From Thermodesulfobacteriota bacterium (lineage in GTDB: Bacteria > Desulfobacterota > BSN033 > UBA1163): a DNA stretch of 50,105 bases. The position numbers and the translations under genes were made by a program. Shown here piece by piece: positions 17,348-26,146 of this stretch (the stretch's first letter is position 1; every line of letters begins with the position of its first letter). The notes beneath the pieces were generated by a model. It did no database searches. It was given only the letters and a program-made list of their open reading frames with translations, and was not told where the DNA came from. Location: contig JAOAHX010000012.1 in NCBI GenBank assembly GCA_026415035.1, positions 31,338 to 81,442 on the forward strand, read 5' to 3'.

Positions 17348-17440
17348 TTATTTCTTCTTCTTGTGCCGGTCCCGATCGAGCCTCTTCCGATGTTTGTGCT
17401 TGGCCATCTTCTTTCGCCGTTTCTTTACGACGCTTCCCAT
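17348..17440 (-). CDS. AURKAIP1/COX24-domain tiny basic protein
   Basis: 30 residues. It starts MGSVVKKRRKKMAKHKHRKR and ends in a run of lysines. This matches the short bacterial AURKAIP1/COX24 family, related to the mitochondrial small-subunit protein mS38; in bacteria it is thought to be a ribosome-associated extra protein. More than half the residues are K, R or H. A GAGGAG ribosome site lies about eight bases before the ATG. It is short enough to be missed by automatic gene calling. It sits between the RAM-domain gene and the M50 protease on the same strand. Confidence 0.8.
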   Translation of the reverse strand: MGSVVKKRRKKMAKHKHRKRLDRDRHKKKK

Positions 17441-17471
17441 CGTGTTCGCTCCTCAGAGAATTTCCGCGGTG

Positions 17472-17705
17472 TCAATCGACGATCACGTTCGTCTGCGTTC
17501 TCAAAACGCCGGACAGGCCCTGGATCTTGGTGACGATGAAGTCGCCGAGGATGTTGATGTCCGGCGCCTCGACCAGGGCGATCACATCGTAGGGACCGGT
17601 CGTCGCGTTGGCCCGCTTCACGCCTTGAATCTTCGAGGCCTCCTTCGCCACATCCCTGGCGGCCCCCGCCGTGCATTCGATGAAGACATAAGCGGAGATC
17701 GGCAT
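17472..17705 (-). CDS. Stand-alone Lrp/AsnC ligand-binding (RAM) domain protein
   Basis: 77 residues, a single RAM domain without the DNA-binding part of Lrp/AsnC regulators. Features are AYVFIECTAG, the GPYDVIALVEAPD core with its conserved G-x-YD, and a final TQTNVIVD strand. Such proteins form octamer-like rings that bind amino acids or effectors. A near-perfect ribosome site (AAAGGAGGTGATC) precedes the ATG. It lies 58 bases downstream of the TRAP large permease gene on the same strand and may be read through from it. A role in sensing a transported acid is possible but unproven. Confidence 0.85.
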   Translation of the reverse strand: MPISAYVFIECTAGAARDVAKEASKIQGVKRANATTGPYDVIALVEAPDINILGDFIVTKIQGLSGVLRTQTNVIVD

Positions 17706-17763
17706 AGGATCACCTCCTTTACGGGTTAAGTTATCCTAATCCTCTTCCAATTTCAAGTCATTT

Positions 17764-19041
17764 CTATCGCATCACCATTCGGGGAAGCCAGAGGACAAGG
17801 TCCGGGACGTAGGTGACGAGAAAGAGGACGCCTATGGCGGCGAGGAGGAAGGGAAGGATGGCCCGGACGATCTGTTCAAGGGTGATCCTGGCGATGCTGC
17901 AGGCGATGAAGAGGCAGACGCCCAAGGGAGGCGTGATCAGGCCGATGACGAGGTTGAGGACCATCACCAGCCCAAAGTGGATCGGATCGATTCCCACCTT
18001 CACCGCGAGGGGCAAGAGGATGGGCGTCAGGATGATGAGGGAGGCGGTCGTCTCCATGAAGGTTCCCACGAAGAGGAGGAAAAGGTTGATCAGAAGGAGG
18101 AGGACCCATTTGTCGGTAGTGATGGAGAGAAAGAGCTGGGCGATCGCCTGGGGGATCTGATGGTTGGCGAGGATCCAGCCAAAGATGGCCGAGTTTGCGA
18201 TGACGAACATGATGAGGGAGGTGGTCACCATGCTATCGACCAGAACCCTGGGAAGGTCTTTCCAACGAAGTTCCCGATAGATCAGGACGCTGACCAGAAA
18301 GGCATAGACCACGGCGACCACGGCGGCCTCGGTCGGCGTGAAGACGCCTCCGAGGATTCCGCCAAGGATGATGGCGGGCATGAGAAGGGCGAAGAGGGCG
18401 TCTTTGAGGCCGACAAAAAATTCCCTGAGGGACTTGGCCGGCTCTTTCGGGTAATCCCTTTTGCAGGAGATATAGTAAGCCACACCTAAAAGGGAGAACC
18501 CTACCAGGATCCCCGGGATGACGCCGGCTAGGAAGAGGGCCCCGATGGAAAGTTCTCCTACCGTCCCAAGGATGACCATGGGGATGCTGGGCGGGATGAT
18601 CGGGCCGACCGTTGAGGAGGCTGCGGTCACTGCGGCACTGAAGTCCCGGTCATATTTCTCCTTTTCCATCGCGGGAATGAGGATGGAGCCCAGGGCCGAG
18701 GTGTCGGCCACTGCCGCGCCCGTGATGCCCGCAAAGAACATGCTGGCCACGACGTTGACCAGGGCGAGGCCGCCCCTGACATATCCGATGAGGATGTTGC
18801 AAAAGTGGATGAGCCTCTTGGTGATGCCTCCGATGTTCATCAGGTTCCCGGCGAGAATGAAGAAGGGGACGGCCAGAAGGGGGAAGGAGTCGGTCCCCGA
18901 GAACATCTGTTTAGGGATGAGCAGGAGGGGGACCTCCCCAGAATAGAGGAGCCCGACGAGCGAGGTCAGCCCGAGGACAAAGGCCACAGGGATCCCCGAG
19001 GCGAGAAAGACGAGGAAACTCACGGAGAGGATCAAGATCAT
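17764..19041 (-). CDS. dctM: TRAP transporter large permease (DctM)
   Basis: 425 residues with about twelve membrane segments. Family hallmarks are the N-terminal SGIPVAFVLGL region, VVASMFFAGITGAAVADTSALG (residues in the Na+-coupled ion/substrate site), and the inverted-repeat counterpart LVIGLITPPLGVCLF. This subunit carries the substrate across the inner membrane using a sodium gradient. It starts one base after the dctQ stop. Normal length for DctM. Confidence 0.95.
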   Translation of the reverse strand: MILILSVSFLVFLASGIPVAFVLGLTSLVGLLYSGEVPLLLIPKQMFSGTDSFPLLAVPFFILAGNLMNIGGITKRLIHFCNILIGYVRGGLALVNVVASMFFAGITGAAVADTSALGSILIPAMEKEKYDRDFSAAVTAASSTVGPIIPPSIPMVILGTVGELSIGALFLAGVIPGILVGFSLLGVAYYISCKRDYPKEPAKSLREFFVGLKDALFALLMPAIILGGILGGVFTPTEAAVVAVVYAFLVSVLIYRELRWKDLPRVLVDSMVTTSLIMFVIANSAIFGWILANHQIPQAIAQLFLSITTDKWVLLLLINLFLLFVGTFMETTASLIILTPILLPLAVKVGIDPIHFGLVMVLNLVIGLITPPLGVCLFIACSIARITLEQIVRAILPFLLAAIGVLFLVTYVPDLVLWLPRMVMR

Positions 19042-19042
19042 C

Positions 19043-19567
19043 TCAGAACCCTGCGGCCACCCTTTTCTCCGCTTCGGTCTTTTCCATCGAGGCCCGGTCT
19101 TCTCCTTGTCGCCATTTCATGAGGAACTCGTTGAGGAGATGGATGGCCATGAGGAGCGAGCCGACCGGGATGGCAAGGTAGGGAAGCCCCATGGGAATTC
19201 TCATCGCAGGCGAGACCTGTCTCATGTTGAAGGAGGCCATTTGAAAGCCTTTGAGGATCACCAGGATCAGAAAGAGGAGGAGGATGGCCAGGGTGGCCAA
19301 GGAGAGAAGCCGTCTCCTCTCTCTTGGCAACCTGACCACCAAGGCCTCGACGCCGATATGGAGTCCCCTTTTGACGGCAACGGAGGCCCCTAAGAAGGAG
19401 GCCCACACGAAGGCATATCGGGAGAACTCCTCAGACCAGGGAAGGGAGTGGACGATGACGAAGCGGAAGAAGACCTGGGCGAAGGTGACCCCGGTCATGG
19501 CCAGAAGCAGGAGGAGGCAGCAGATCTCCGCCCCCCGATTGAACCAGTGACTGAGCTTAAAAAGCAT
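19043..19567 (-). CDS. dctQ: TRAP transporter small permease (DctQ)
   Basis: 174 residues with four hydrophobic segments (~15-37, 48-65, 88-110, 126-145). It shows the family motif LPWSEEFSRYAFVWASFLGASVAVKRG after the second helix. DctQ pairs with DctM in the membrane and docks the periplasmic DctP protein. The last 30 residues are charged and cytoplasmic. A GGAGGAG site sits directly before the ATG, seven bases after dctP ends. Confidence 0.92.
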   Translation of the reverse strand: MLFKLSHWFNRGAEICCLLLLLAMTGVTFAQVFFRFVIVHSLPWSEEFSRYAFVWASFLGASVAVKRGLHIGVEALVVRLPRERRRLLSLATLAILLLFLILVILKGFQMASFNMRQVSPAMRIPMGLPYLAIPVGSLLMAIHLLNEFLMKWRQGEDRASMEKTEAEKRVAAGF

Positions 19568-19574
19568 CTCCTCC

Positions 19575-20561
19575 CTATCTCGTTTGGACGATCCGGTCGA
19601 TCAACTCTTTTCCGAACCGGCCTTCATACTTCTTGTAGGTAGGCTCGGTGGCCTTCTGGAAGGCCGACTTTTCGGGAGTGGTGATCAGCATTCCAAATCC
19701 CTTCAACTCCTCGAGCCATTTGGCCTCGCTCTCCCGGTTGAACCTTCTTTCGAACTTGGCCGCCTCCCTTCCGGCCTCGACAAAGATCTTCTGAAAATCG
19801 GGCGACAGGCCTTTGAACTTTTTATCGTTCATGAGAAGGAGGGCAGGAGAGTAGACATGGCCGGTGAGGGCGAGGTGTTTGTTCACCTCGTAGATCTTGT
19901 GGGTCCGGATGATGCCGATGGGATTCTCCTGGCCATCGATCACGCCTTGCTGAAGGGCGGTATAGACCTCTCCCCAGGCCATGGGCGTCGGATCGGCACC
20001 TAAATTCCGGAAGGCCTCCATGTGGACCTCGTTCTCCATCGTCCTCAACTTCAATCCCCTGACATCCTCCGGTCGGTTGACCGGCCTCTTGTTATTGGTA
20101 AGGTTCCGGAAGCCGTTTTCCCAAAAGGCGATCCCCTTGATCCCCGCCTTTTCGAGCTCCTTCAAGAGACCTTCGCCGATGGGGCCATCGAGGACCTTGT
20201 CCACGTGGCTGTTGTCCCGGAAGAGGAAGGGAAGATCGACAACAAGCATCTGGGGGACGAAACCACCCATCGGGCCGGTGGAGGTCACGACCAGATCGAT
20301 CGTCCCGATCTGGAGGCCTTCGACCAGCTCCCTCTCCCCTTTCCCGAGCTGTCCTGCGGGAAAGATGTCAATTTTCACCGCCCCCTTGGTCCGCTCCTGG
20401 ACGAGCCGGGCAAGCTCGACGGAGCCCACATGGTAATGGGCGGAGGTGGAGACCATGTGGGCCAGCTTCAGGGTCATCGTCTGGGCCTCGACATGTCCGA
20501 TGGCGCCGAGCGCCAGGAGGCCAATGGCCAACACCATGATGGAGACGATCTTCTTTCTCAT
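19575..20561 (-). CDS. dctP: TRAP transporter periplasmic solute-binding protein (DctP)
   Basis: 328 residues. Residues 1-26 form a signal peptide ending in VEA before QTMTLKLAHM. The DctP fold follows: YHVGSVELARLVQERTKGAVKIDIFPAGQLG, then RGLKLRT with the Arg that binds the carboxylate of organic-acid ligands, and TALQQGVIDGQENP. It captures a carboxylic acid for DctQM. An AAGGAGG site lies eight bases before the ATG. The gene follows panB by 56 bases, so its ligand may be connected with the panE/panB pathway (a 2-oxo or hydroxy acid); this is inference. Confidence 0.94.
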   Translation of the reverse strand: MRKKIVSIMVLAIGLLALGAIGHVEAQTMTLKLAHMVSTSAHYHVGSVELARLVQERTKGAVKIDIFPAGQLGKGERELVEGLQIGTIDLVVTSTGPMGGFVPQMLVVDLPFLFRDNSHVDKVLDGPIGEGLLKELEKAGIKGIAFWENGFRNLTNNKRPVNRPEDVRGLKLRTMENEVHMEAFRNLGADPTPMAWGEVYTALQQGVIDGQENPIGIIRTHKIYEVNKHLALTGHVYSPALLLMNDKKFKGLSPDFQKIFVEAGREAAKFERRFNRESEAKWLEELKGFGMLITTPEKSAFQKATEPTYKKYEGRFGKELIDRIVQTR

Positions 20562-20617
20562 CTTTCTTTCCCTCCTTAAAGGTCGATTTTTGAATTCTTC
20601 TCCAATCCCTAAATAGA

Positions 20618-21457
20618 TCAGGCTTTCAGCTTCTCGAGCTCCTTTTCGTCGATGTGGAAGCTGTGCTGGTCGGTCGGAAACTTTCCTGTCAGCACTTCCT
20701 CCCGGTAGGCCTCGAAGGCCTTGAGCATCTGTTCGCTCAGGTTGACATATCGCTTGGCAAATTTGGGGGTGAAGCGGTCGAAGAGGCCGAGCATGTCATG
20801 GACGACCAGGACCTGACCGTCGCAGTGAACCCCTGCCCCGATTCCGATGACAGGGACCTTCAGCCGCTCGGTGATCTTCTGAGTGATGGCCGCGGGGATC
20901 GCCTCCACCAGGACCGAAAAGGCGCCGGCGTCCTCGAGGGAGAGGGCGTCGTCGATGATCTTCTGGGCAGCCTGGGCATCCTTTCCCTGAACCTTGAACC
21001 CTCCGAGCATGGAGATGGTCTGGGGCGTCAACCCGATGTGGCCCATGACAGGAATGCCGGCCTTCACGATGGCCCTCACGATCTCCTGGACGCTCGCCCC
21101 CCCTTCCAGCTTGACGGCGTCGGCCTTGCCTTCCTTCATAAAACGGCCCGCATTGAAGATGGCCTCTCTTTCGGAGGTGTTGTAGGACATGAAGGGCATA
21201 TCGCCGATGATGAGGGCGTATTTCGCGCCCCGGGTGACCGCTTTGGTATGGTGGATCATCTCCTCCATCGTGACGGGGATGGTATTTTCATAGCCCAAAA
21301 CCGTCATGCCGAGGGAGTCGCCCACCAGGATGATGTCGATCCCGGCCCGATCGACCAGGAGGGCTGTGGGGTAGTCATAGGCCGTGAGCATGGTGATCTT
21401 CCGACCCTCCCTCTTCATCGCCTGGATGTCCACAGGAGTCAACTTTTTTCGTTCCAT
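20618..21457 (-). CDS. panB: 3-methyl-2-oxobutanoate hydroxymethyltransferase
   Basis: 279 residues, usual length. A TIM-barrel enzyme with the magnesium-binding motifs VGDSLGM (Asp47) and GDMPFMSY (Asp86), the KLEGG segment, the GHIGLTPQ loop and the catalytic-region SVLVEAIP Glu. It transfers a hydroxymethyl group from methylene-THF to 2-oxoisovalerate, giving ketopantoate for pantothenate and CoA. A TCCGGAGGGAAGG ribosome site precedes the ATG. It lies between the panE-like gene and dctP. All active-site residues that I can check are present. Confidence 0.95.
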   Translation of the reverse strand: MERKKLTPVDIQAMKREGRKITMLTAYDYPTALLVDRAGIDIILVGDSLGMTVLGYENTIPVTMEEMIHHTKAVTRGAKYALIIGDMPFMSYNTSEREAIFNAGRFMKEGKADAVKLEGGASVQEIVRAIVKAGIPVMGHIGLTPQTISMLGGFKVQGKDAQAAQKIIDDALSLEDAGAFSVLVEAIPAAITQKITERLKVPVIGIGAGVHCDGQVLVVHDMLGLFDRFTPKFAKRYVNLSEQMLKAFEAYREEVLTGKFPTDQHSFHIDEKELEKLKA

Positions 21458-21484
21458 CCTTCCCTCCGGAAAGAAGAATCTGAA

Positions 21485-22396
21485 CTAAAATTGTTTTTCG
21501 ATCACTTTGATCAGGTCCGTGATCATCCGGTTGTAGGGGACCGATAGGCCGAGACGTTCGGCCTCCCTCACCAGGGCACCGTTGATGGCGTCGATCTCGG
21601 TCCTGCGCTTCCGGTCGAGGTCCTGGCCCATGGAGCAGCGATTCTCCCGGGTGGCCTCGAGAACGGCCTTCACCCGCTCCAGGGGGTTTCCCTCGATCCG
21701 AATCCCCTTCCTTCGGGCGACCTCTACCGCTTCGGAGACGAGGGCTTCCAGGATCCTCAGGGATTCGGGGTGATCGAGGATCTGACCGTTCTTCAACCCG
21801 GTGATGGCGGCCAGGGCATTGAGCCCCGCATTGACGAAGAGCTTCTCCCAGACGAGGTCGTGGATGCGGGGAGAGACCTCGGTCTCGATCCCTGCCTTCT
21901 GGAAGGTCCGGGCGATCCGGATGACCCGTTCCGTGATCGTCCCGTCGAGCTCTCCCACATAGGTCTTGCCCCATCCCGCATGGCGGATCCTGCCGGGTCC
22001 GATAAGCGTCGCTCCCTGACCCGTCACACCCAGGATCACCTTCTTTCGGTCGACGAATCGGCAGAGGACCTCTTCGTTTCCGAGGCCGTTCTGGAGGGTG
22101 AGAAAGAGCGTATCCTCCTTCTCGAGGACCAGGGAGTCCTTGACCGCCTGTTCGGTATGGTAGGTTTTAACGAAGTAGAGGACGAGATCGGCCTTGCCTA
22201 TGGCAGTCAGATCGGCGGTGGCCCGAACAGGGATATTCTGTATCTTGTCCCTCTCTTCGATCACGAGGCCCTGGGTGCGGATGGCTTCGATGTGTTCTTT
22301 CCAGATATCGAACAGCCATACCTCTTCGCCTTTTAAGGCCAGAAGGCCACCGAAGAGGCTTCCCATCGCGACCGCGCCGATGACGACGGTCTTCAT
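21485..22396 (-). CDS. panE: Ketopantoate reductase family protein (PanE/ApbA)
   Basis: 303 residues from the ATG at 22396; the frame runs 14 codons further upstream but the Rossmann fold begins at MKTVVIG. The nucleotide loop reads GAVAMGSLFGG where the family has GAGAMGS: the second glycine of GxGxxG is valine. The catalytic Lys lies in WEKLFVNAGLNALAAI and the substrate Glu in RRTEIDAINGALVREAERLG, so the rest of the site is intact. It should reduce ketopantoate to pantoate with NADPH, or a related 2-oxoacid. It is the first gene of the run with panB and dctPQM. Confidence 0.88.
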   Translation of the reverse strand: MKTVVIGAVAMGSLFGGLLALKGEEVWLFDIWKEHIEAIRTQGLVIEERDKIQNIPVRATADLTAIGKADLVLYFVKTYHTEQAVKDSLVLEKEDTLFLTLQNGLGNEEVLCRFVDRKKVILGVTGQGATLIGPGRIRHAGWGKTYVGELDGTITERVIRIARTFQKAGIETEVSPRIHDLVWEKLFVNAGLNALAAITGLKNGQILDHPESLRILEALVSEAVEVARRKGIRIEGNPLERVKAVLEATRENRCSMGQDLDRKRRTEIDAINGALVREAERLGLSVPYNRMITDLIKVIEKQF

Positions 22397-22526
22397 CCCG
22401 ACAACCTGCCTCCGGAAAGATAAATGAAAAGTTAACACAGCATCAAACGATATTCAATCGTCTCTTTTCCTTTTTCCCCATGGCCGCGATCACGTTTGAA
22501 TGGAAATAAAGGAAATAAAAATGTTG

Positions 22527-22555
22527 TTGTTCTCCCGAGTGAGTTATAGTATAGA
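22527..22555 (+). promoter_or_regulatory. Possible promoter of the 2-oxoacid oxidoreductase operon
   Basis: TTGTTC (22527-22532), a 17-base gap, then TATAGA (22550-22555), about 24 bases before the porG start. The overlapping TATAGT at 22545 is an alternative -10. The divergent panE-like gene starts at 22396, so the 180-base gap probably holds promoters for both directions. Confidence 0.3.
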
Positions 22556-22578
22556 TAGATGACCCCGGAGGTCTATCC

Positions 22579-23175
22579 ATGATCGAGATCCGTTTTCACG
22601 GCAGGGGGGGCCAGGGCGCGGTGGTGGCCTCCAAAGTCCTTGCGGTCGCCTTTTTCCACGAAGGGTTTTACGTCCAATCCTTTCCCGCCTTCGGGGTTGA
22701 GAGGAGAGGGGCCCCTGTGATGGCCTTTCTGAGGGTGGACCGCCAGCCCATCCTCCTGAGGACGAACATCTATCGGCCCGACCACCTCATCGTCTTGGAT
22801 CCCACCCTCATCGGAGCGGTCGATGTGACCACCGGGCTGAAACCGGACGGGTGGGTCGTCATCAATTCCCATCAATCTCCCGAGTTCTTTCATCCCTTTT
22901 TGAAAGGCTATCGGGTCGCCACGGTCGATGCCACCTCCATCGCCATTCGGAACGGTCTGGGCACCCGGACCAATCCGATCGTCAATACGGCCATTTTAGG
23001 GGCCTTCGCAAGGGTGACGGGCCTGGTGGGGATAGATTCGGTCGGCCTCTCCATCCGGGAGGAAACCCCGGGAAAGAAGGACGAGAATGCGAGGGCGGCC
23101 CGGGAGGCCTATAACGAAGTCAGATTCGAGATTGGAAATTCCAAATCCCCCGTCGGGATGTTGGATTTGCCTTAA
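22579..23175 (+). CDS. porG: 2-oxoacid:acceptor oxidoreductase, gamma subunit
   Basis: 198 residues. The family start [19 protein letters not shown] is followed by [23 protein letters not shown] and later [20 protein letters not shown], all hallmarks of the PorG/KorC domain. It is a structural and CoA-binding-side subunit of the TPP-dependent ferredoxin oxidoreductase that decarboxylates pyruvate or another 2-oxoacid to the acyl-CoA. A CGGAGGT ribosome site precedes the ATG. It begins a four-gene operon in the order gamma, flavoprotein-delta, alpha, beta. Confidence 0.93.
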
Positions 23176-23209
23176 GGGTCGTCCCTCGATTCCAAGTGGA
23201 AGGGCAACG

Positions 23210-24955
23210 ATGAGCAATCCTATAACTTTCAAAGAGGCTTCCGAGATGCCGATGGTCGCGGTCTCCTGCGGGGACATGGCGTGGAACAGGACCGGCGCCT
23301 GGAGGGCCCAGCGTCCCTTTTACGAGGACAAGACCCCTCCCTGCAGTGCTGCCTGTCCTGCAGGAAATGACATCGTCGGCTTCATCCAGAAGGTGGCCGA
23401 GGAAGACTTCGAAGGGGCCTTCCGGATCCTCACCGAGGAGAATCCCTTTCCAGGGGTCTGCGGCCGGGTCTGTTTCCATCCCTGTGAGACGAAGTGTAAC
23501 AGGGGTTCCTTCGACGAACCGATCGCCATCCATGCCTTGGAGCGGTTCGTGGCGGAGGTCGCCTCCCTCTCCGGCAGGCCGGTCGAAAGGGTCGGTGAGA
23601 AGAAAAAGGAGAAGGTCGCCATCGTCGGCTCAGGGCCGGCAGGGATGAGCTGTGCCTACCATCTTGCGAGGCTCGGTTACGACGTCACCGTCTTCGAATC
23701 CTTCTCCAAGGCCGGCGGTCTCTTGAGGATGGCCATCCCCTCCTACCGGTTGCCCAGGGACGTCTTGGATAGGGAACTTTCCCGGATCGAGGCCCTCGGC
23801 GTCCAAATCCGGACAGGCGTCCACATGGGTCAGGATTTGAGCTTCGAGGATCTGAAAGAATATCAGGCCACCTTCATCGCCACCGGCGCTCACAGGGCCA
23901 GGGAGCTTCAGATCCAGGGCGAGAAAGGAAGGGGTGTCCTGAGGGGCCTCGATTTTCTCAGGAGGCTCAGCCAGAAGAGAAAAGTGGCACTGGGCGAACG
24001 GATCGCCGTCATCGGCGGCGGAAATACGGCCGTCGACGTGGCCCGCTCATTGGTTCGCCTCGGAAAGAGGGCGACCATCCTCTATCGCCGCTCGAGAGAG
24101 GAGATGCCAGCCTTCGAGGAGGAGGTCCTCGAGGCGCTCGAGGAGGGGGTGAAGATTCGCTACCTCGTCCAGCCCGTCCGGATCGGCGACAAGGACGGCC
24201 TCAAGCGGATCGAATGTCTCCGAATGGAACTGGGAGAGCCCGACGAGAGCGGTCGGAGGAGGCCCGTTCCCGTTCCTCACTCCACGGTCCGCATCGATGT
24301 CGATCAGGTGATCGTTGCGACAGGCGAGGAGATCGAGGCCTCCTTTTTGCCGGAGGGGCTCGAAAGGCGAGAGGGGATCGTCCTCACCCGGCGAGACGGA
24401 AGCACCGGCATCAGGGGCGTCTTTGCCGGAGGAGACCTCACCTCCAACCAGCGCACCGTGGCCCACGCCATCGGCTCCGGAAAGAGGGCGGCGATGGCGA
24501 TCGATGCCTTTCTTTCCGGTCGGGATCCCGAGAAGGTGATCGAAGGGCACCTCATCGGAGGAGGTCCTTCGGTGTCGATTTCCCGCTATCTCCATCCGGG
24601 GGAGCGTCCGAGAAATCCTCACGTGGTCTCCTTCGAGGAGTTGAACCTGGACTATTTCGAGCCTGCCAGGAGGCAGAAAGAGGCGAAGCGGTCGGTCAGC
24701 GACCGGATCAAAGGGTTCGAAGAGATCACCTCCACCCTTCCGAAAGGAGCGGCACTGGAGGAGGCGGAGCGCTGCTTCAACTGCGGCACCTGCAACGGCT
24801 GCGAGATCTGCTATGTCTTCTGCCCCGATCTCTCGATCTTGAAATCGGCAGGGACGATCTCCCGCCAGATCGATTACGACTACTGCAAGGGATGCGGGAT
24901 CTGCTTCACCGAATGTCCAAGGGGAGCCATCTCGCTGAAAGAGGAGGCCAAATGA
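23210..24955 (+). CDS. NAD(P)H-type flavoprotein fused to a 2[4Fe-4S] ferredoxin (delta) domain
   Basis: 581 residues from the ATG at 23210. The N-terminal Fer4_20-type iron-sulfur domain holds TPPCSAACPAGNDI and GVCGRVCFHPCETKC (~40-100). The middle is a GltD-like pyridine nucleotide-disulfide fold with an FAD motif (AIVGSGPAGMSCAYHLARLG) and an NAD(P) motif (AVIGGGNTAVDVARSLVRLG). The C-terminal 60 residues form a PorD-like ferredoxin (CFNCGTCNGCEICYVFCP; CKGCGICFTECP). This should pass electrons from the oxidoreductase to NAD(P)+, or the reverse. The arrangement resembles phenylglyoxylate:NAD+ oxidoreductase, with delta and reductase subunits joined. Its stop overlaps the alpha start (ATGA). 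Confidence 0.9.
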   Translation: MSNPITFKEASEMPMVAVSCGDMAWNRTGAWRAQRPFYEDKTPPCSAACPAGNDIVGFIQKVAEEDFEGAFRILTEENPFPGVCGRVCFHPCETKCNRGSFDEPIAIHALERFVAEVASLSGRPVERVGEKKKEKVAIVGSGPAGMSCAYHLARLGYDVTVFESFSKAGGLLRMAIPSYRLPRDVLDRELSRIEALGVQIRTGVHMGQDLSFEDLKEYQATFIATGAHRARELQIQGEKGRGVLRGLDFLRRLSQKRKVALGERIAVIGGGNTAVDVARSLVRLGKRATILYRRSREEMPAFEEEVLEALEEGVKIRYLVQPVRIGDKDGLKRIECLRMELGEPDESGRRRPVPVPHSTVRIDVDQVIVATGEEIEASFLPEGLERREGIVLTRRDGSTGIRGVFAGGDLTSNQRTVAHAIGSGKRAAMAIDAFLSGRDPEKVIEGHLIGGGPSVSISRYLHPGERPRNPHVVSFEELNLDYFEPARRQKEAKRSVSDRIKGFEEITSTLPKGAALEEAERCFNCGTCNGCEICYVFCPDLSILKSAGTISRQIDYDYCKGCGICFTECPRGAISLKEEAK

Positions 24956-26106
24956 AGAGGGTCATCACGGGAAATCAGGCCGTGGCCTATGGAGTCATCT
25001 TGAGCCGGGTCGATGTGGTCTCGGCCTATCCCATCACCCCTCAGACGACGATCGTGGAGGAGCTTTCGGAGTTGATCGCAAGCGGCCGCCTCAGGACGAG
25101 GTTTCTCAAGGTGGAGTCCGAACACTCCGCCATGGCCGCCCTCATCGGGGCCTCCACCGGCGGCGTGAGGTGTTTTACGGCTACCTCTTCCCACGGGCTC
25201 GCCTACATGCACGAGATGCTCCACTGGGCCTCAGGGGCCAGGCTCCCCATCGTGATGGTCAACGTGAACCGCGCCATCGGCCCTCCCTGGAACATCTGGG
25301 GAGATCAGAGCGATTCTATCTCCCAGAGGGACACCGGCTGGATCCAGCTCTACTGCGAAAACAATCAGGAGGTCCTCGATACGATCATCCAGGCCTACCG
25401 GATCGCCGAGACCGTGAGGCTTCCCGTGATGGTCGTCCTCGACGCCTTCGTCCTCTCCCACACGGCCGAGCCGGTCGAGGTGCCGAGCATCGAGGAGGTG
25501 GATGCCTTTCTTCCACCCTTCTGTCCCGATTTTCCCATCGACCCTGAGGAGCCGAGGGCCTATTCGGTGATCACCACGCCCGACTATTTCATGGAGTTTC
25601 GATACAAGATCCAGAGGGCCATGGAAGAGGTTCCCCAGGTCATGAGGAAGGTCGACGAGGAGTTCAAATCCCGATTCGGCCGGGGCTATGGCTCGATCGA
25701 ACGATACGGAAGGGAGGGGGCCGAGTTGGTGCTCGTCACCTCAAGCACCGTGACGAGCACCTCGAGGATGGTGGTTCAGAGGCTTGCCGAAGAAGGGATG
25801 AGCGTGGCCGGCCTGAAGGTCAAGAGGTTTCGGCCCTTCCCCGGAGAGGAGATCAGCCAGGCGATCGAGGGCGCAAGGAAGATCGCCGTCATCGACCGTA
25901 ACCTCTCGGCCGGCGTGGGAGGCGTCTTCGCCCAGGAATTGAGGGCCGCCCTCTACTCGAGGGAGGAGAGACCGGTGGTCTTCGGCTTCGTCGCAGGGCT
26001 GGGCGGAAGGGATATCACGCCCGAACGGATCGAGGAGGCGATCCATTACACGAGGGAGCACGATCGGCCCGATGGCGATATCGTGTGGCTCGGTTTGAAA
26101 GGATAG
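24952..26106 (+). CDS. porA: 2-oxoacid:acceptor oxidoreductase, alpha subunit
   Basis: 384 residues starting at MKRVITGNQAVAYGVIL, overlapping the preceding stop by four bases. The N-terminal pyrimidine-binding domain contains DVVSAYPITPQTTIVEEL, and VESEHSAMAALIGASTGGVR carries the Glu/His pair near TPP. The C-terminal transketolase-like part includes VGGVFAQELRAALY. It forms the catalytic core with PorB. Which 2-oxoacid is used cannot be told from sequence alone. The nearby panB/panE-like genes make a branched 2-oxoacid worth considering. Confidence 0.93.
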   Translation: MKRVITGNQAVAYGVILSRVDVVSAYPITPQTTIVEELSELIASGRLRTRFLKVESEHSAMAALIGASTGGVRCFTATSSHGLAYMHEMLHWASGARLPIVMVNVNRAIGPPWNIWGDQSDSISQRDTGWIQLYCENNQEVLDTIIQAYRIAETVRLPVMVVLDAFVLSHTAEPVEVPSIEEVDAFLPPFCPDFPIDPEEPRAYSVITTPDYFMEFRYKIQRAMEEVPQVMRKVDEEFKSRFGRGYGSIERYGREGAELVLVTSSTVTSTSRMVVQRLAEEGMSVAGLKVKRFRPFPGEEISQAIEGARKIAVIDRNLSAGVGGVFAQELRAALYSREERPVVFGFVAGLGGRDITPERIEEAIHYTREHDRPDGDIVWLGLKG

Positions 26107-26146
26107 GTTTTAGTTTTGGATCGATCTAAGGATGGAGGAAGGGAGG

